Positions 1-13,500 of a DNA stretch of 64,000 nucleotides are shown here, in pieces. The number at the start of each line of letters is the position of its first letter. Position 1 is the stretch's first letter. The DNA is from Undaria pinnatifida (Eukaryota > Sar > Phaeophyceae > Laminariales > Alariaceae): positions 2,862,936 through 2,926,935 of the forward strand of contig JABAKD010000020.1 in NCBI GenBank assembly GCA_012845835.1. The letters run 5' to 3'. A model generated the notes under the pieces. It was not told the DNA's origin. It saw only the letters and a list, made by a program, of their open reading frames with translations, and did no database searches. Made by a program: the position numbers and the translations under genes.

Positions 1-2018
1 AGAAGGTCGCCAGAAAAGTCATTGTACGACACAGAATCACAAAAAAACACAGCTGAGTATCTTACACACTGCTCGAGTCGGAACTCACAGCTGCCGTACT
101 ACCAAGGTATAATGTAAATAGCATTTAGCTTCAAGCTGACGAGGTGTTTGTTTTCCACAATCCAACTTTTGGAAAAAAAAAAGCACGCGCCAAACATCGC
201 GCCTTGTCAACTTTTCTGACAAATTCAAGACCGTGTATTCATTTAGCTACAGTAAAAAATCAAACAGCGCCAGCGCCCACTACCAGGGTCGTGGTGCACG
301 ATTCAAAAGGCACACTATCCCCCGCCCCCCACATTTCTTCTCCGGGCGAAACGTACCTACCAAGTCAACATGGGTGAGATTACAGGTGAGCACCTTTCAC
401 ATAAAAACGGGCGATGGGAACCCAGCAGGCGTCTATTACAAGAGTGAAAACGGTAATGAAAAAAAAAAAAAAAAATTGCCAGTGCTGCTTGTACTTGCCA
501 TCGTAAGAAAAAAAAGCTCGTAATAAAAGAACCAGGCATACATTTTTTGCGCGCTGATCGAAAGGCTTGCTGTCTGGAATTTTCTGGATGCTGCTGGTTC
601 ACCTGGCGCACGCGTAGTATCTTCGCGCGAAGGATTTGGGTGCTGCCAGTAAGGGGGCCGCGATCGCTCACTTGCCCCCCCCAGTGTTCCAGCGGTGTAC
701 TAAGGTTTTTCAGGCCGATGCCCTGCGAAATAGTTTAGGTGTGTATACAATATCATGGAAGTGTTTGTTGCAGTTACACTTCCGCTGCTGTATGTAACGG
801 ACGCGTATGTTTTTGTTGTCAAGCACGACGGACTATTCACTGCTACGTAGTCTTTCGGGAGGGCACAGGTACAAAACCCCAACAATAGGCTACAATACCA
901 ACCAGCTGTTGATTCCAATGCAATACATCGCCATCACCGCGAGACGCGATGCTCCTTTTTTATATTTTAGTTTTTGCTCTCTAGAGTAACGCCTCCTTCA
1001 GTCGTTTGTTATGCGAGACTTTCTTCTTGAGGCAATACACAGAGTTTCTCTTGCTTTTGATTGAATTTTTCGATTGAATTTTTGCTTGCGAAAGCGAGGA
1101 AATCGGGCCGCCTCTTCTCGAAAGGACACTTTTTACTCTTTCAAGAGGTGCTCAGATCAGTTTCCCGGTTCTTAAGGGTCGCAGTCGCGAGAAAGTCGAA
1201 CTATTTAATAACAGGTTCGTAGCTCATCATTCAATTGACTCGTCAGAAACATGTCAGCTGAACAAAAAAGGGGGTCCATTTTGATCAACTATTTTTTTCT
1301 GGCACAAAATTTGAAGAACGAGCTATCAATACTCCGAAATTATCGCAGCTGCGACCCTCCAGAAGCACGGAACTGATCTGGGTATTTCTCCGAGAGTAGC
1401 CAGACTCATTACGAAAAGAGCCGGCCCGGTTCCCATGCTTTCCGGAGCAAACTCTCATTCGAACGTGAAAAGATAAAAAGTCTGTTTGCAACCTTGAAGA
1501 AAACGTCCCGCTTCTGGTCATCGTAAATGTTTTTTTTACACGTCGATGCTCACCTCTAGCCACGACGGCGTCGCGAGGTAAGATTCGACACAACAAATAC
1601 AACACAGCATACATGTGACTATTTCCCCCAGGGACTGGTTTGCTCAGCTCATTCTTCTGGTGACCTCGGCGAGCAAGCGGCTACCAAACTTCAAGTTGAA
1701 GTGAACCCTCGTACCATTAAAATACTGCAAAAAGTAACCCAAACTACTTCCAAGCGACCAAGTTAATATGACCTCGATGGTCATTGTTCGGTTTCTTGTC
1801 GAAACACAACACAATACAACACATGACCCCCCCAAACGCCACCCCACTCCCAACTCCAAGCTAGTCCTCAGTATTCTGCCCTCCCCTCCAAAAAAGCCTC
1901 CCCACCGATCTCAAAACCGGGCAAGTGCTTGGCCTCCAACCCTATTTAAGAAGCCCCCCCCCCCCCCCCCGTCTCGCCTCCCCCAAAACTAGCAACTCCC
2001 CTGGGTGGCATATCTCAC
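1..2018. other. Presumed CNOT1 intron 23; no exon found
   Basis: This stretch lies downstream of the donor at 2,019 on the minus strand. I looked for the next CNOT1 block on the minus strand and saw none, so it is read as the start of an intron longer than 2 kb. It holds poly-A tracts near 461-476, a C run of about 17 near 1,953-1,969 and scattered low-complexity sequence. No other gene is supported on either strand. Confidence 0.5.
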
Positions 2019-2234
2019 CTTCATCGTAGCCACCTGGTAACTCTTGCCCTCCGGACCGCCAGCATCTGTGTGCTCGAACACACACTGTCGGATCAGGGCG
2101 AGCGCGTACATGCCCCACTCATCCTGAAGCTGCTGCAGTTGCTGCAGCTGCGTCGGATCCGTAGCTCCCGGCAAGGACAGCGTGATGTTGCGAGTAAGGA
2201 ATGCATCCGTCTTCTCGAGATCCACCATGTTCAT
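2019..2234 (-). CDS. CNOT1: CNOT1 exon 23, connector region (last exon seen)
   Basis: Begins MVDLEKTDAFLTRN after a C-rich tract and CTCAG, matching NMQQYDLHLAQSM of human CNOT1. WGMYALALIRQCVFEH follows, like YMAVAFAMQLVKILLVDE. 72 codons, phase 0 (residues 2156-2227). Donor ATGAAG followed by GTGAGA. The frame reaches a stop 30 bases past the donor, so splicing is needed. No following exon is visible in the remaining 2 kb. Confidence 0.9.
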
Positions 2235-5200
2235 CTGAGGGGGGGGGGGCGGAGAGGGGGAACGGGGAAAGCGAAGCGGGGGGGGCGGGGGGGGGGGGGG
2301 ACAGAAGGTGTGTTGGAGTGGTAGGGAAGCGAGGGGGAAGAGGTGAGGAAGGACGGAGGTCAGGGCAAAATATGCGATGACGTATAGCGGAGGATAGTAG
2401 TGAATAAACCACTTGGTTTGGTAATAGGAGCAACAACAACGACAACGACAACGACAGCAACAGCAACAGCAACAACAACAACAGCAACAGCAACAACAAC
2501 AACAACAAAGCTAAACGAACAGATACAAAGACAAAACAGTGCACTCCAGCAGGCTGGATGCTTGCACTTCTTTTCCACCTGTATTTCGTTCCCACAGCAC
2601 AAGCTGTTGCAGGTGTTATTTCGAGTACCCACACAAAAACATCACAGCCAAAACCAGTATCGCACCCAGATATTTTCTTACCAGCAAATGATTCAAATTC
2701 TATAAATCTTCAATTCGAAGCTTCAAAAACTCTATTTGGGCGATCGGCAAAAACAAGCGCCAGTAAAACATTAGTTGACTCAACAGCGGAAGCGGAAATC
2801 GTGCCCCTCGAACGCGCAAATATATGAAAAACTTCACCCCACCACTGCTGCGTACCATAGTTGTATGCTTTCACAAAAATACAACAAAAACGAGAAAACG
2901 AGATAAAAAGGTCGCGCGGCACCCACCTGCACAAGATATTTGAGAGCGCCAAGGTGCAACTTCCTCGACCCCGGCCCCGCCAGCGCCTGGGGTGGCAGCG
3001 ACGTGTACCACTGGCTGAGCAAGTCTTCCTTGTTGCGGCCGCCGGCAAGGGATGTCCTCACCGTGCGGAGGCATAACTCTAGAACGGCCGCGTACACCTG
3101 ATAATGTATACCAGGTAGGGGGTAATGCGGCGACATCAATTAAACATTGTTTTGGTCATAGAGGGAACGGTTAATTGTTTTGTTCGGGGAAGCAATGAGG
3201 GTTGGCGAACACAATTCACTATTTCCGAAACACAAAATATACGACACCGACGACGACGACCACCAGCACCACGACAGCAACAACAGAAGCGCGCCCGAGG
3301 CGCCAAGAGGGGGACAAGGAAGAAGCAAGATCGAAAAACAAAAGCGTAAGCTAAAACGTCGACAAGGATGACAGGAGTGCCAAAGGGCAGTACAAACATC
3401 CAGAACAGGCCTAGTCCCCTAAAAACTGTCGTTTCCTACGACGACGCCGGACGGATCAAACTGCACCCTTGTCCGTTTCACACTGCAGTTTTACACCATC
3501 CCCAGCACCTGTTCCCACCCCCCACCAGAAAAGCCTCATTACAACGGAGGTCGCCAACAAACGTCGCAGCAACAAGGCGCCCCTCACCGTAATACCCAGA
3601 AACACCAGCAACTGATTGAAGCACACCAAAAACAACAGCAGCACCGGCTATTATAAATATTAATAGTACCAGCAGCGAAATAAAAGGCCACCTAAGGCAC
3701 ATTCAGGACAGCTAAAACGCGCCAATACCCTCTACTCCTACCCTTTCCCCCACCCCGCCCCTTCCTCCTCCAGGCAATCCTCACCTCCACCCTCAGCATT
3801 GGAACACCCGCTGGGTTGTCCTCCTTCCCACGAGCCATGTCGAACAGGCGGTTGAACACCGCCCGGGCGAACTTAGTCAGGGCCTCCTCGCGCGACGACA
3901 ACGGCACGCTCTTGCCCACTGTCACGATCTGCCAAACAACGATCAGCGCCGGTAGGGGGGGGCAGGGAGGGGGGGGGGGGGGGGGGGAACAATTAAACGC
4001 GCGGGCCCATTGTGGCGGGAGAGGAGGGTTGCCTCGGTTGGGTAGTACTCGTAGCTGTTGTAGGTTTTTTTCCAAAACTCACACCTCCACGAACCACATC
4101 GTATAGACTAGACTTGTCACCCGATATCATACGTACCAGGCAGGGCTTCTCTTGGCCACGGGCTACGGTGTCAGAATGAGCTAACGCGACAAAAACAACT
4201 AACAACGGAAGTGCAGAACAAAACTCCTCGGCGCCAAAACAGCTCCCATTTAACCCTGTCACTACTGCATACTACAGACCCCAAATCCCTATAGCAGGTT
4301 GTCCTTAACAATGGGTGCATTGTACCCCTTGACCTCACAAAAAACGCGCGCACAAGCCCCCCCCCCCCCCCCCCCCCCCCGTCCCCTTCCTCAACACCGA
4401 AACCCCCGCGAACACCACACTTCCTGCAACCCCTCCCCCCCCGCCCCTTCCATAGAAACCCCGCGAATGGTATACCGCACCTCCTGCAAAGCCGCCGACA
4501 GCTCCTGGTCCCTGTTCGCCGCCTGCAGCGTCAGCTCCTGCCCCCCGGCCCTCCTCTGGGCCGTCAGCAGCCCGCCGATCGCCATGTCCAGCCTCCCGAT
4601 CGCCCCCTGCCACGCCGCCAGCGCTTCCTCCAGGGTCAGCTCTACGCCCTTCGGGCTCAACCCGCCCCTCCCAGCCGCCGCCGCTGCTGCAGCAGCCGCA
4701 GACGACGCCCCCGCTGCTGCTGCCGCGGCCGACGCCGCCGCTACCCCTGCCGCACCCTGAACACTACCCAACGCAGGACTAGCGGGCGACGATGGCACCA
4801 GCCTCGGCGAAGGAGCGGTTCCAGACGCGCCCCCCCCCCCAGGGCCCGGAGCGCCTGCCGGGCCTGCAGGAGACCGCGTCACCGAGGGCTGCCGCGGCAC
4901 ACGCTGGAAGGCCTCGTACACCAGAAGCTGGTGGGGGTGAAGCCCCCCCGGCTTGGGGCGCAGGGCGTCGGGCAAAGCGCCCGGGTAGCGCAGGTTGTTG
5001 AAGATGCTCATGTCGTAGTACGGTTGGCCCGTCGTTTCTCGGCTCTTGCGCCTCGCCTTCAGAGACGTTTTGCACCCAACGTGTGGATGGGTTTGAGTGG
5101 GTGTTGGCGTTTAGAGGGGGGGGGAGGAGGGGAGGGGGTGAGGGACACGCGGGGGGAAGATGGGAGAACAGAGGAGAGGAGGGGGCGGAACGGGGGTACT

Positions 5201-8200
5201 TTTTCTTTCTTTTTTCGCTCACAGACTGATAGTGCACACGTAATGACCTACTGTTGTCCCATTCCTGATACTGCTGTACCTGGTGTAGCAGTACGATAGT
5301 TGCTTAACTATCGATCTGAATGTTTTCATTTAGTTTTGAGTTGACGAGCCCCAATTCCCCCCCCCCTTCAAGTCAACAGTCTGCAGTCGGCGATGTCACC
5401 CACCCACCCCCTCCCTCTCTCCCCCCCGACCCCTGCCCTCCAAGTTACCCAACCGCCAGCCATCAAACTTCACCAACCCACGCACCTGGAGCGACGCCGC
5501 GACAGCCTCATCGATGTCCCGCATGGCCTTCTCCGTGGCAGCCTTCTCGATCAACATGCAACCCAGCTCCAAGTTCTCCGACGAGCAGAGCTGCACCAGC
5601 ATCTCCATGGTCGCGTGGTCGGCGTTGGGAGCGGTCGTGGCCAGGAGGGATCTCATGTGATTGCCGATGCTGACGCGGAGAGGCTCCTTGCAGGTCACAA
5701 GTGCCAGCGAGCCCGCCAGATTGCTCACCATCAGGTGGGCGGCCTAGGAGAGAGAGGGGGCGGGGAATAAGGGGAGGGGTAGCAATTAGATCGAAAATAT
5801 GTGTATATATCCGCAGTTTGCTATGTACGCTTACAGTATCACCTGCAATCAAGGTATCACGGTATCACTCTCAGCTTGCACAGATCGAGTAAAGGACAAA
5901 GCATCAAACGCTCATATGTAGCTGACGATTTGTTCTCAAATTCAAGTACAATTATAAAAACCTCCTGCGCTCATCTCACCTTCCGCATCTTGTTCTCGTC
6001 GGACTCCATCGCAAAGTCCTTCTGCACCAGCTCCTTCGACGTGATGCACGCAATCGTCACGCTCCGCTCCACCACCGGCTGAATAATCTCCCGGATAGCC
6101 CTGTCCACCGCCACCGGCACCACCCTCTTCAGCACCTCCTTCAGCTGAGGCTGCGTCGAGAACACCTCCAAGGTAGGGTTAATCGTCACGTACGACGCCA
6201 AGTTCGGGATAACCGTCTGCTGGCTGTCAAGCTGCTTCTGAGCGCTCTGCGCCCGCTCCCCCCCTCTCCCTTGCTCCGCGCCGCCCGCGCCCCTCCCCTC
6301 CTCCCTCGCCCCTTCTCCCTCAGCCGCCCCACCCTGATTACCCGCTCCGCCCCCCTGAGCGCCACCGCCACCACCACCTGCGGCCGATGCCGCCGCCGAT
6401 GCCGCCGCCGACGCCGCCGCGGCGTCGTCGCGAGCCCGTCCTGCTTCGGCGCGCGCCGCGGCCCTGCTAGCCGTGAGGTTGAAGTCAGGGTTTTTTTCTT
6501 TCTGGGGTGTCATGCGCGTGCGGAGGCGTCCGTACATCGGGACGTCTGCGATGGTCACGTTGAACTTCTGGCAGAGCATCTCTATCTCAAACTTGATGTT
6601 CATCTTCAGATCTTGCAGTTCGTACATCTGCAAGAGGAAGGGAGAAAGGGGAGGGGGGGGGAGGGGCAGCGCGAGGGGGCAGGGGGTGGTGAGGCGAGGG
6701 GGACAAGGAAAGGACGCCTGCCAGGTACCGATACACCCAGCAAAAAACAATACGAAAATACGCAGCGACGCATCACAATGAAACGGCTTGTAGTTGGATA
6801 CAACGTTTTCGACCCATCGGTGAAGGTATAAAGCGAGCTCGACTGGTCGACGAATGTCCACCGTCCTCTTGTTTTCCGTGAAGAGCGCAACGAACTGCGA
6901 CGCACACTATTAATAGTGAACAAGTATCATATATTCATAGCTCATGTACCGACCTCGTGAAGAGCGGAGAAGAGCCCCATGATCCACGGGTTCGGAGGTT
7001 TGAACACGCGGCTGTTGCCGGAGGGCGCTCCCTCCAAAATCTTGGCGATGAACGGAGTCACCGCGATGAGCCGACCCGTCTCATACCCCTTCCCGTTCCG
7101 ACAGCAAAAACAAACGTAACCAAAAATCCGAGGGCAAAAGCGGGAAGACGTCGTTAAAACACTCGAAATGGCCACAAACAAAAAACAAAGAAAACATACT
7201 TTCAACAGACATCACCATTAGGCGACCAGAACCATGTGCCTAGTACTAACATACAAGCCCTTTCGGGGACTTGAGGCAACAAGGTAACAACTGACGAAAA
7301 CAAACAAAACTACAGCGTCGTGGCACCACACCGCAATGCCCACATCAAATTCTACAATACAACAATTAGCACAGCGACTACTCTCACGCAGCATGCATGA
7401 TCTACTCGTACTGCTGCGCGCTCACACCATTAACACGACATACGTGGACACATAACACAACAATGTTCAATACTGCTGTACTGGTCGCTATATCTGGGTC
7501 TCGAAAGAGAAAATCATCCAGATGTGAAATGGAAATCATGTTCATCGGGGGGGGGGAGGGGGTAACAAAACACCAGGTAAGTGGCACTGATTTATCGGCG
7601 AGACGAAACAGTACACACAACAGACAAACCTGGAACAGCAGCTCCTTCATGTCCAACTCCCTCTGCAGCACCGGCTTGTCCCTCCCCAGTGTGATCTTTC
7701 CGAGCCAGGAGCCCAAATTCTTCAGCAGGGAACGCTCTGAGGTCGAGGTGATGATCTTAACAGAACGGAGCAACTTACCCACATTGTAGAACACGCTACG
7801 GAGGATGGCGTCCATGAGGGGGGGCGTCTGCGCGGAATGTTTCGGGACAAAATCAACAAAATATAATGAAAGGGGGCAAGGTCAAGCGAACTGTACATGG
7901 TACCAGGCATACGATTTACCGTAACCACTGGCACTTCAGATACAGATGCCAGATTCACAACGACTCCCCCCCCCCTTCTCCCTCAACCCCCCCGTCTTCC
8001 CCCACCCCCCAACAAGGACATTCGACAAGAAAAGCATTCAACAGACAACACACGAGTTGGATCACCTCAAGTTGCTTCACAAGCTCTAGGTAGAGGTCGT
8101 GAAAGTTGGGCTGCGTGCAGATGCGCTTGACCACAAGGTAGTTGGCCAGCCAGGGGTGGTGCTCCGGGTGGTTTTGGACGTGGGATTTGATCTCCGTCAC

Positions 8201-10556
8201 CTGCGTTGTCGTCATTATGGTCATGGTGATTTTGTAATTTTGGTGATTACGGCGATGATGGTGATTTTGGCTATTTCAATTTCCATCAATACGGTCATGC
8301 CATGCTGAATATGGTTACTGCAGTCACTATGACCATCACGGTCATCGTAAAAAATATGGCCATGGCATTATGGTCATGATCATACTGGCCGTCAAGTCAT
8401 AGCCAGTCCTGGTCATCATCATAATCACAATCAACGTACCAGCACCACCGTAACCAACGTTATCATGACCGTACACGTCATAACGTTACTCGTACACAAC
8501 TGTAGTAGTTCAAATTAAACCGCGGAAAGCGAGTAGACTTTACCCCTCATTTGGCACGATTGTTGACACACCTCGTGCGGTACGAAGAGGACCAACACAA
8601 AACATTGGTTGATTGGGTTGGCCGTTGGGTTTAGCGGCAGGTATATTCGAACAGTCATCCGCAACCCTAATGTCGAATAAGTGGTAAGCTGCCCAAGAAA
8701 ATAATCGTGAAAAGGAAAAGCCGTTGCAACCCACTCGTTACTGCAGAGAGCCGTTGACAAATATACTCGTTGAATAAAACAAACCCTTCAAATGCAGACG
8801 CTAAAAAATAGTGATGAGAACTATCATTGAAAAAAAATCGTTCAAGGCCAACGGGTGAAAAACAAATGTTGACAACAAATCTAAAAAAGCAGTCGAAAAA
8901 ACAACCGTTGGACAACAAAATCGTCGAACAATCGCTGAAAGAAAGCCGTTCACAAACGATCACTCAAGAGGAGTCGTTCAGAAATGACCGTAGTAACAAC
9001 AATGGTTCAAGGACACCTTGTCTCAAGCAAACACTACTAAAACAACTGTGTTTCAAAAGCAAACCGTTCCATAATGATCGTCCGAAGCGATTTACCAAAA
9101 AAAGATCCTTTCAACAACCAACCAACCAAAAAAAAAAAATAATCCAAACATAAACCGCTGAAAAAACAATCGTCCAAACACAAAACATGAAAAACAAAAG
9201 CACTCGTTTAAAATCAAATCGAATCAAATCAGTTGTTCGCCATTCAACCAAACAAACAAAAAAAACGTGACAACAGAAAACAGCGTAAAATAAAATGAAA
9301 AAAAAATAGGAAGCTTTGTTCTTACCTTGGAAGAGAGGTTCGAGGCGGTGACGTTGTTGATGACGAAGTGGATGCGGTCCATAACCGCCTCCGGAGGATT
9401 CACCAGGGCCGTAGGTTCCTCCACCTTCGCCATCAGCGTGTCCATGTTTGGCGTTCCCAGGCCCTCCGGCTGCTTCGGCTGAGAGTGGAATATACGAGTG
9501 AGCGAGAGACAGGAGGATAAGATACACACGCGGGTGTTACCTTCACAACAAACCGATTTTTCTACCCAACATCATCACAGCACATCAAAGTGTTCGTCTT
9601 CACGTTTCATCTTAACGATGAAATCTATGGTCACAGACTGTGCGACATATGTAACAATCGAAATACCCGCATATCAATCCAGGAAAGAGACTGAAACGTG
9701 GTATGTACGAATAATGCAACAACAAAAAGCCAAACAAAACAATAGGAATTAAAGCAAAAAAAAAGACAAAACCAGAAAGGATTCCTGAAACGAGATAACG
9801 CCATATAGAATACCAGGTACCCGGTACGGTCTGAGAATAACGAACGAAAACGCAAAACAGCAAAACCATCAACAGCACCAACTACAACACCGCTCCCAAC
9901 ACCACCACAATCAACACAACCACCAAGACCGACGCCACCGCAAAACCACTACAACCACCAACACTACCACCACCTCAACCATCAACAACCCCGCCCCCCG
10001 GCCCCAAAACACCTATACAGCCCCCCCCGTCCCGCATCCCGTTCACACCGGCAAAGCCCCCGTCGACGGGGCCTTCCTCTCTGGGCCCCCCCCGGCAGCG
10101 CCGTTGGCGGCAGCGGCAGTAGCGGCAGCAGGCGGCCCCTGCGCCCCACCCCCACCCTGCGGCAACCCCGTCCCAGACGCTGATGTCCCCCACGTGTCAT
10201 GGCCCGGCGCCCCGGCCGCTACCCCTCCCCCGATCGCCCTCAACGGCGCCGCCGACTGGTCGAGGCCGCCAAACGTAAGACCCCCTCCGAGACCCAACCC
10301 CCCCGCCGCCCCCAGGCCCGGCTTTCCCCCTTTGCCGCCAGCTGCTGTTGCCGCCGCAAGGAGCTGGCTTCCGGGGGCGGCACCCGCTGCGCCACCGCCT
10401 CCTCCTCGGAAAGAGGAAGCCCCATCTCCGCCTACCGTGGTGGATGTTGCTGCTGTCGTTGCTGGCGCTACTGAAGAAGCTTGAGCGACGCCCGGGCGTT
10501 GCGGTGAATCGGCGTGACGTAGCTGTCGCTGGGCCATCTGTTGCTGTTGCTGCTGT

Positions 10557-10597
<41 letters not shown>

Positions 10598-13500
10598 AAG
10601 CATGCCGGATGCAGAGGGGTCTAACTGGCGCATCCCTTGCCCGCCACCGCCCATCTGGCCGAGACCTTGCTGCTGCTGCTGCTGCTGGCCCAAGCCCATG
10701 CCCATCGCCCCACCGGCAGTATGGCCCATCCCGTGACCACCCTGGCCCAGAAGGTGCTCGCCCGGCCCGGGCAGGCCTTGATCGCCCCTGGGGCTGCGGG
10801 AAATCGCCGGCATCGCCGTAGCCACACGGTCCGGCGCATCCTGAGCGGCAGCCAACCTCTGCTGCTGCTGCTGCTGCTGTTGCTGCCGCTGCTGTTGATG
10901 CTGCAGCTGCTGCTGACCTCCCTGTGCGGAGGACGCTCCCCCAGCGCCGGCCCCTCCCGGCCCAAGAGTACCTTCCCCGGCCCCTGCCGCTGCCCCCGCT
11001 GCCGCCGCCGCTGCCCCCGCAGCAGCTGCCGCTGCTGCCGCCTTACCCCCCAGCAACTGGGACTGCTCCTCTGGCGGAGGGGAACGAGTCGGACCCCCAA
11101 CCGCGGCGGCCGAAATGTTCAGGGGCGGCCCCTCCAGCCCAGCAACATTGCCGCCACCCCCACCCCCGCCCCCACCACCCGCACCTCCCTGGCGCTGCAT
11201 GGACCTCTCGATCTCGTCCACGAGCGTAGGGTGATTCCCGACCAGGTGGGGGATCTGCACGATGTGGCTGCAGTACTGCGGCCACTCCCCCAGGCGCCCC
11301 TTGAATTGCTCTAGGGCGAACATCCCGAAGCGGAACATTTTTCCGGAGGTATCCGGCCCGGGCGGGCGGCGGAGCGCCTCCAGCACGTAGCGGAGCGCGA
11401 TGCCGAGGGTGATCGAGCTCACGAGCTGGTGCTGAATGAGGGAGCCAAAGAGGATGCCGGTGATGCGCAGCTCCTTCTCCGGGTAGTTGTGGAAGAAGCG
11501 GTACTCATCGAAGAGGTTGTGCACCATGCACGCGAATATCTCCTGCTCCCGAGTGTCCGAGGAAGACTTGAAACGTTCCAGCATGGCGATCACCTTCATT
11601 GCGGGAGAGGGAGGGGCGCGAGAGGATCCCACCACGTCCACCGTACACAAGAGCGAAAAGTTGAAGAAAAATTGAGACAAAAAAACGCAAAACAAAAACA
11701 AGCCGTGGTGCAGAGGAACAATGACAGGCGCGAAGCAAACACAAGTCTACAACAGTCCGTCCCCCAAGACATGAGGGTGCCATCTACAACAGTCCGTCCC
11801 CCAAAACATGAGGGTGCCATGCCCTCTCACCGCCTCCCCCCGCATGCCGCAAGGTTTCACAACAAAACTCCATGCACTCATCTACAGCAGTCTGCCCCTC
11901 CACAACAAAGGAGCTGCGATTTTTAAAGAGGACGCTAGCGAAGACTAAAGACAACCGCTTGTTGGGGGGGGGGGGAACCCACATGCAACCAAGGAACAGC
12001 GACATTTTTTTTGCACCAAAACAAAGCCGATGACGCAAAAAACTGCATGCATTACTGCTGAAAACCTAAACATTGAACGCTTCACGACGCACCTCTTCGA
12101 TAGACTGCTCCGCGGTGTAGATGCGCTGGAAGTAGCTGTCGGCCATCGACTCGATCTCCTCAGGCGGGTTCAGCAGCTGCGGCAAGCGCGCACAATGGAG
12201 GCCGCATGTAGTGTGCACGCGGGGGGGGGGGGGGGGGGGGTCAAAACGGTATAGCACGCCTACACAACAAAGGAGATAAAGACGTAAGGAGCCAAATAAC
12301 AGAGAGCTGAGAAAAAAAAGGCAAAACGAAAATACCAGGCAGACAAAAAAAGGCGACCGTATTACAAGAGCCATGCCTGTAGAGGTGTATTAACGCCACA
12401 AGGTCCCACTCACGTGTGCTCCGAGCACACGCCAAAAAACAGTAACAAACAAACAAACGAACAAAACAAATAATAAAAAAACACGATAACGCCTCCCATA
12501 CCTGGTTCAGGGTAGGGTGCATCTTCTTCCCCGCTTCCGCCAGCTGCTTGGCCGACGCCTGAATCGCCGGGTTCTTCTTCGCGAGGGCCTCCGCAGACGG
12601 GGACACCAGCCCCGTAGCCCCTAGCGCCTTTAGCAAGAGCGCGCTAGCTTCCAAAGACATGGCGCACGTTGGCAGCAGACCCTCCCCCGGCGTATCGCCC
12701 GGTTTTTGTGACAGCTGCCGTAGCCTAGCCGTCGGGAAGTGCGTCTGCAGGCCGAAACCGATATAGCCAACAAAGGAGGATGGGGCGGGGCGTGAGAGTG
12801 GGTACGCCTTTGTTGCTTGCCTGAATCATTTGACCATCGATCACGCATCCCTTTCGACACGGGGCACTGCTGCTGGTCCTAATAGCTCCAAGGTTTGAGC
12901 CCTCGTAGCGTTGGGGGGAGGGCGGGGTACTCATTTTGTGCATAGCCGTGGTCGTAGTCGTATGATCAATCAAGTGTGTGGGTCAGGGGGGGTTAGGGGT
13001 AAGGAGGCGGTGGGCGGCGGCGCGGGGGGGGGGGGGGGCTTGAGAAATACAGTACTTAACACAGGTTTTTGAGGGACAAACTACATGTTGGATAAGCTTC
13101 GCGGTTCAGCCGCGTACAGGAATAAGACACAGCCGCCCGTACCTGCACGAAGGAGAGGACCTTCGCCGCAAAAACCTCCCGGTCTTTCCTGGTCAGCCTT
13201 TCCGCGCACCAATTATCCAGGTCCAGCGGAGGCAGGGGGTTGGGCGGCAGCGGTTGCGGCTGAGGGTTAGCCATGGGCGAAACTTCCGCTCCATATGCTA
13301 CGCTAGCCACCGCCACCGCGAACGCGCAGTCGTCAGCGCCGAGAAGCTCTGACGCGCACTCCGGCACGAGGCGCATGATCCGCAGAACCTGGGGACGTCA
13401 AAAACAGCCGGAGCAGAGGGAGCGCGAGTGGGGGCCGTGGTGGGGATTGAGGTGGAGGTCAGGGTGAACGTTGGTTTGGGTGAGGTAAAGGGTTGGCGGG

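Noticed and set aside
6271-6831. 186-codon plus-strand frame with Arg-rich start
   Set aside because: It is the antisense shadow of CNOT1 exon 18, whose minus-strand frame is conserved.
10104-11314. Several long plus-strand frames rich in Pro, Ala and Leu
   Set aside because: Antisense of the low-complexity linker of CNOT1 exon 13; the conserved peptides are all on the minus strand.
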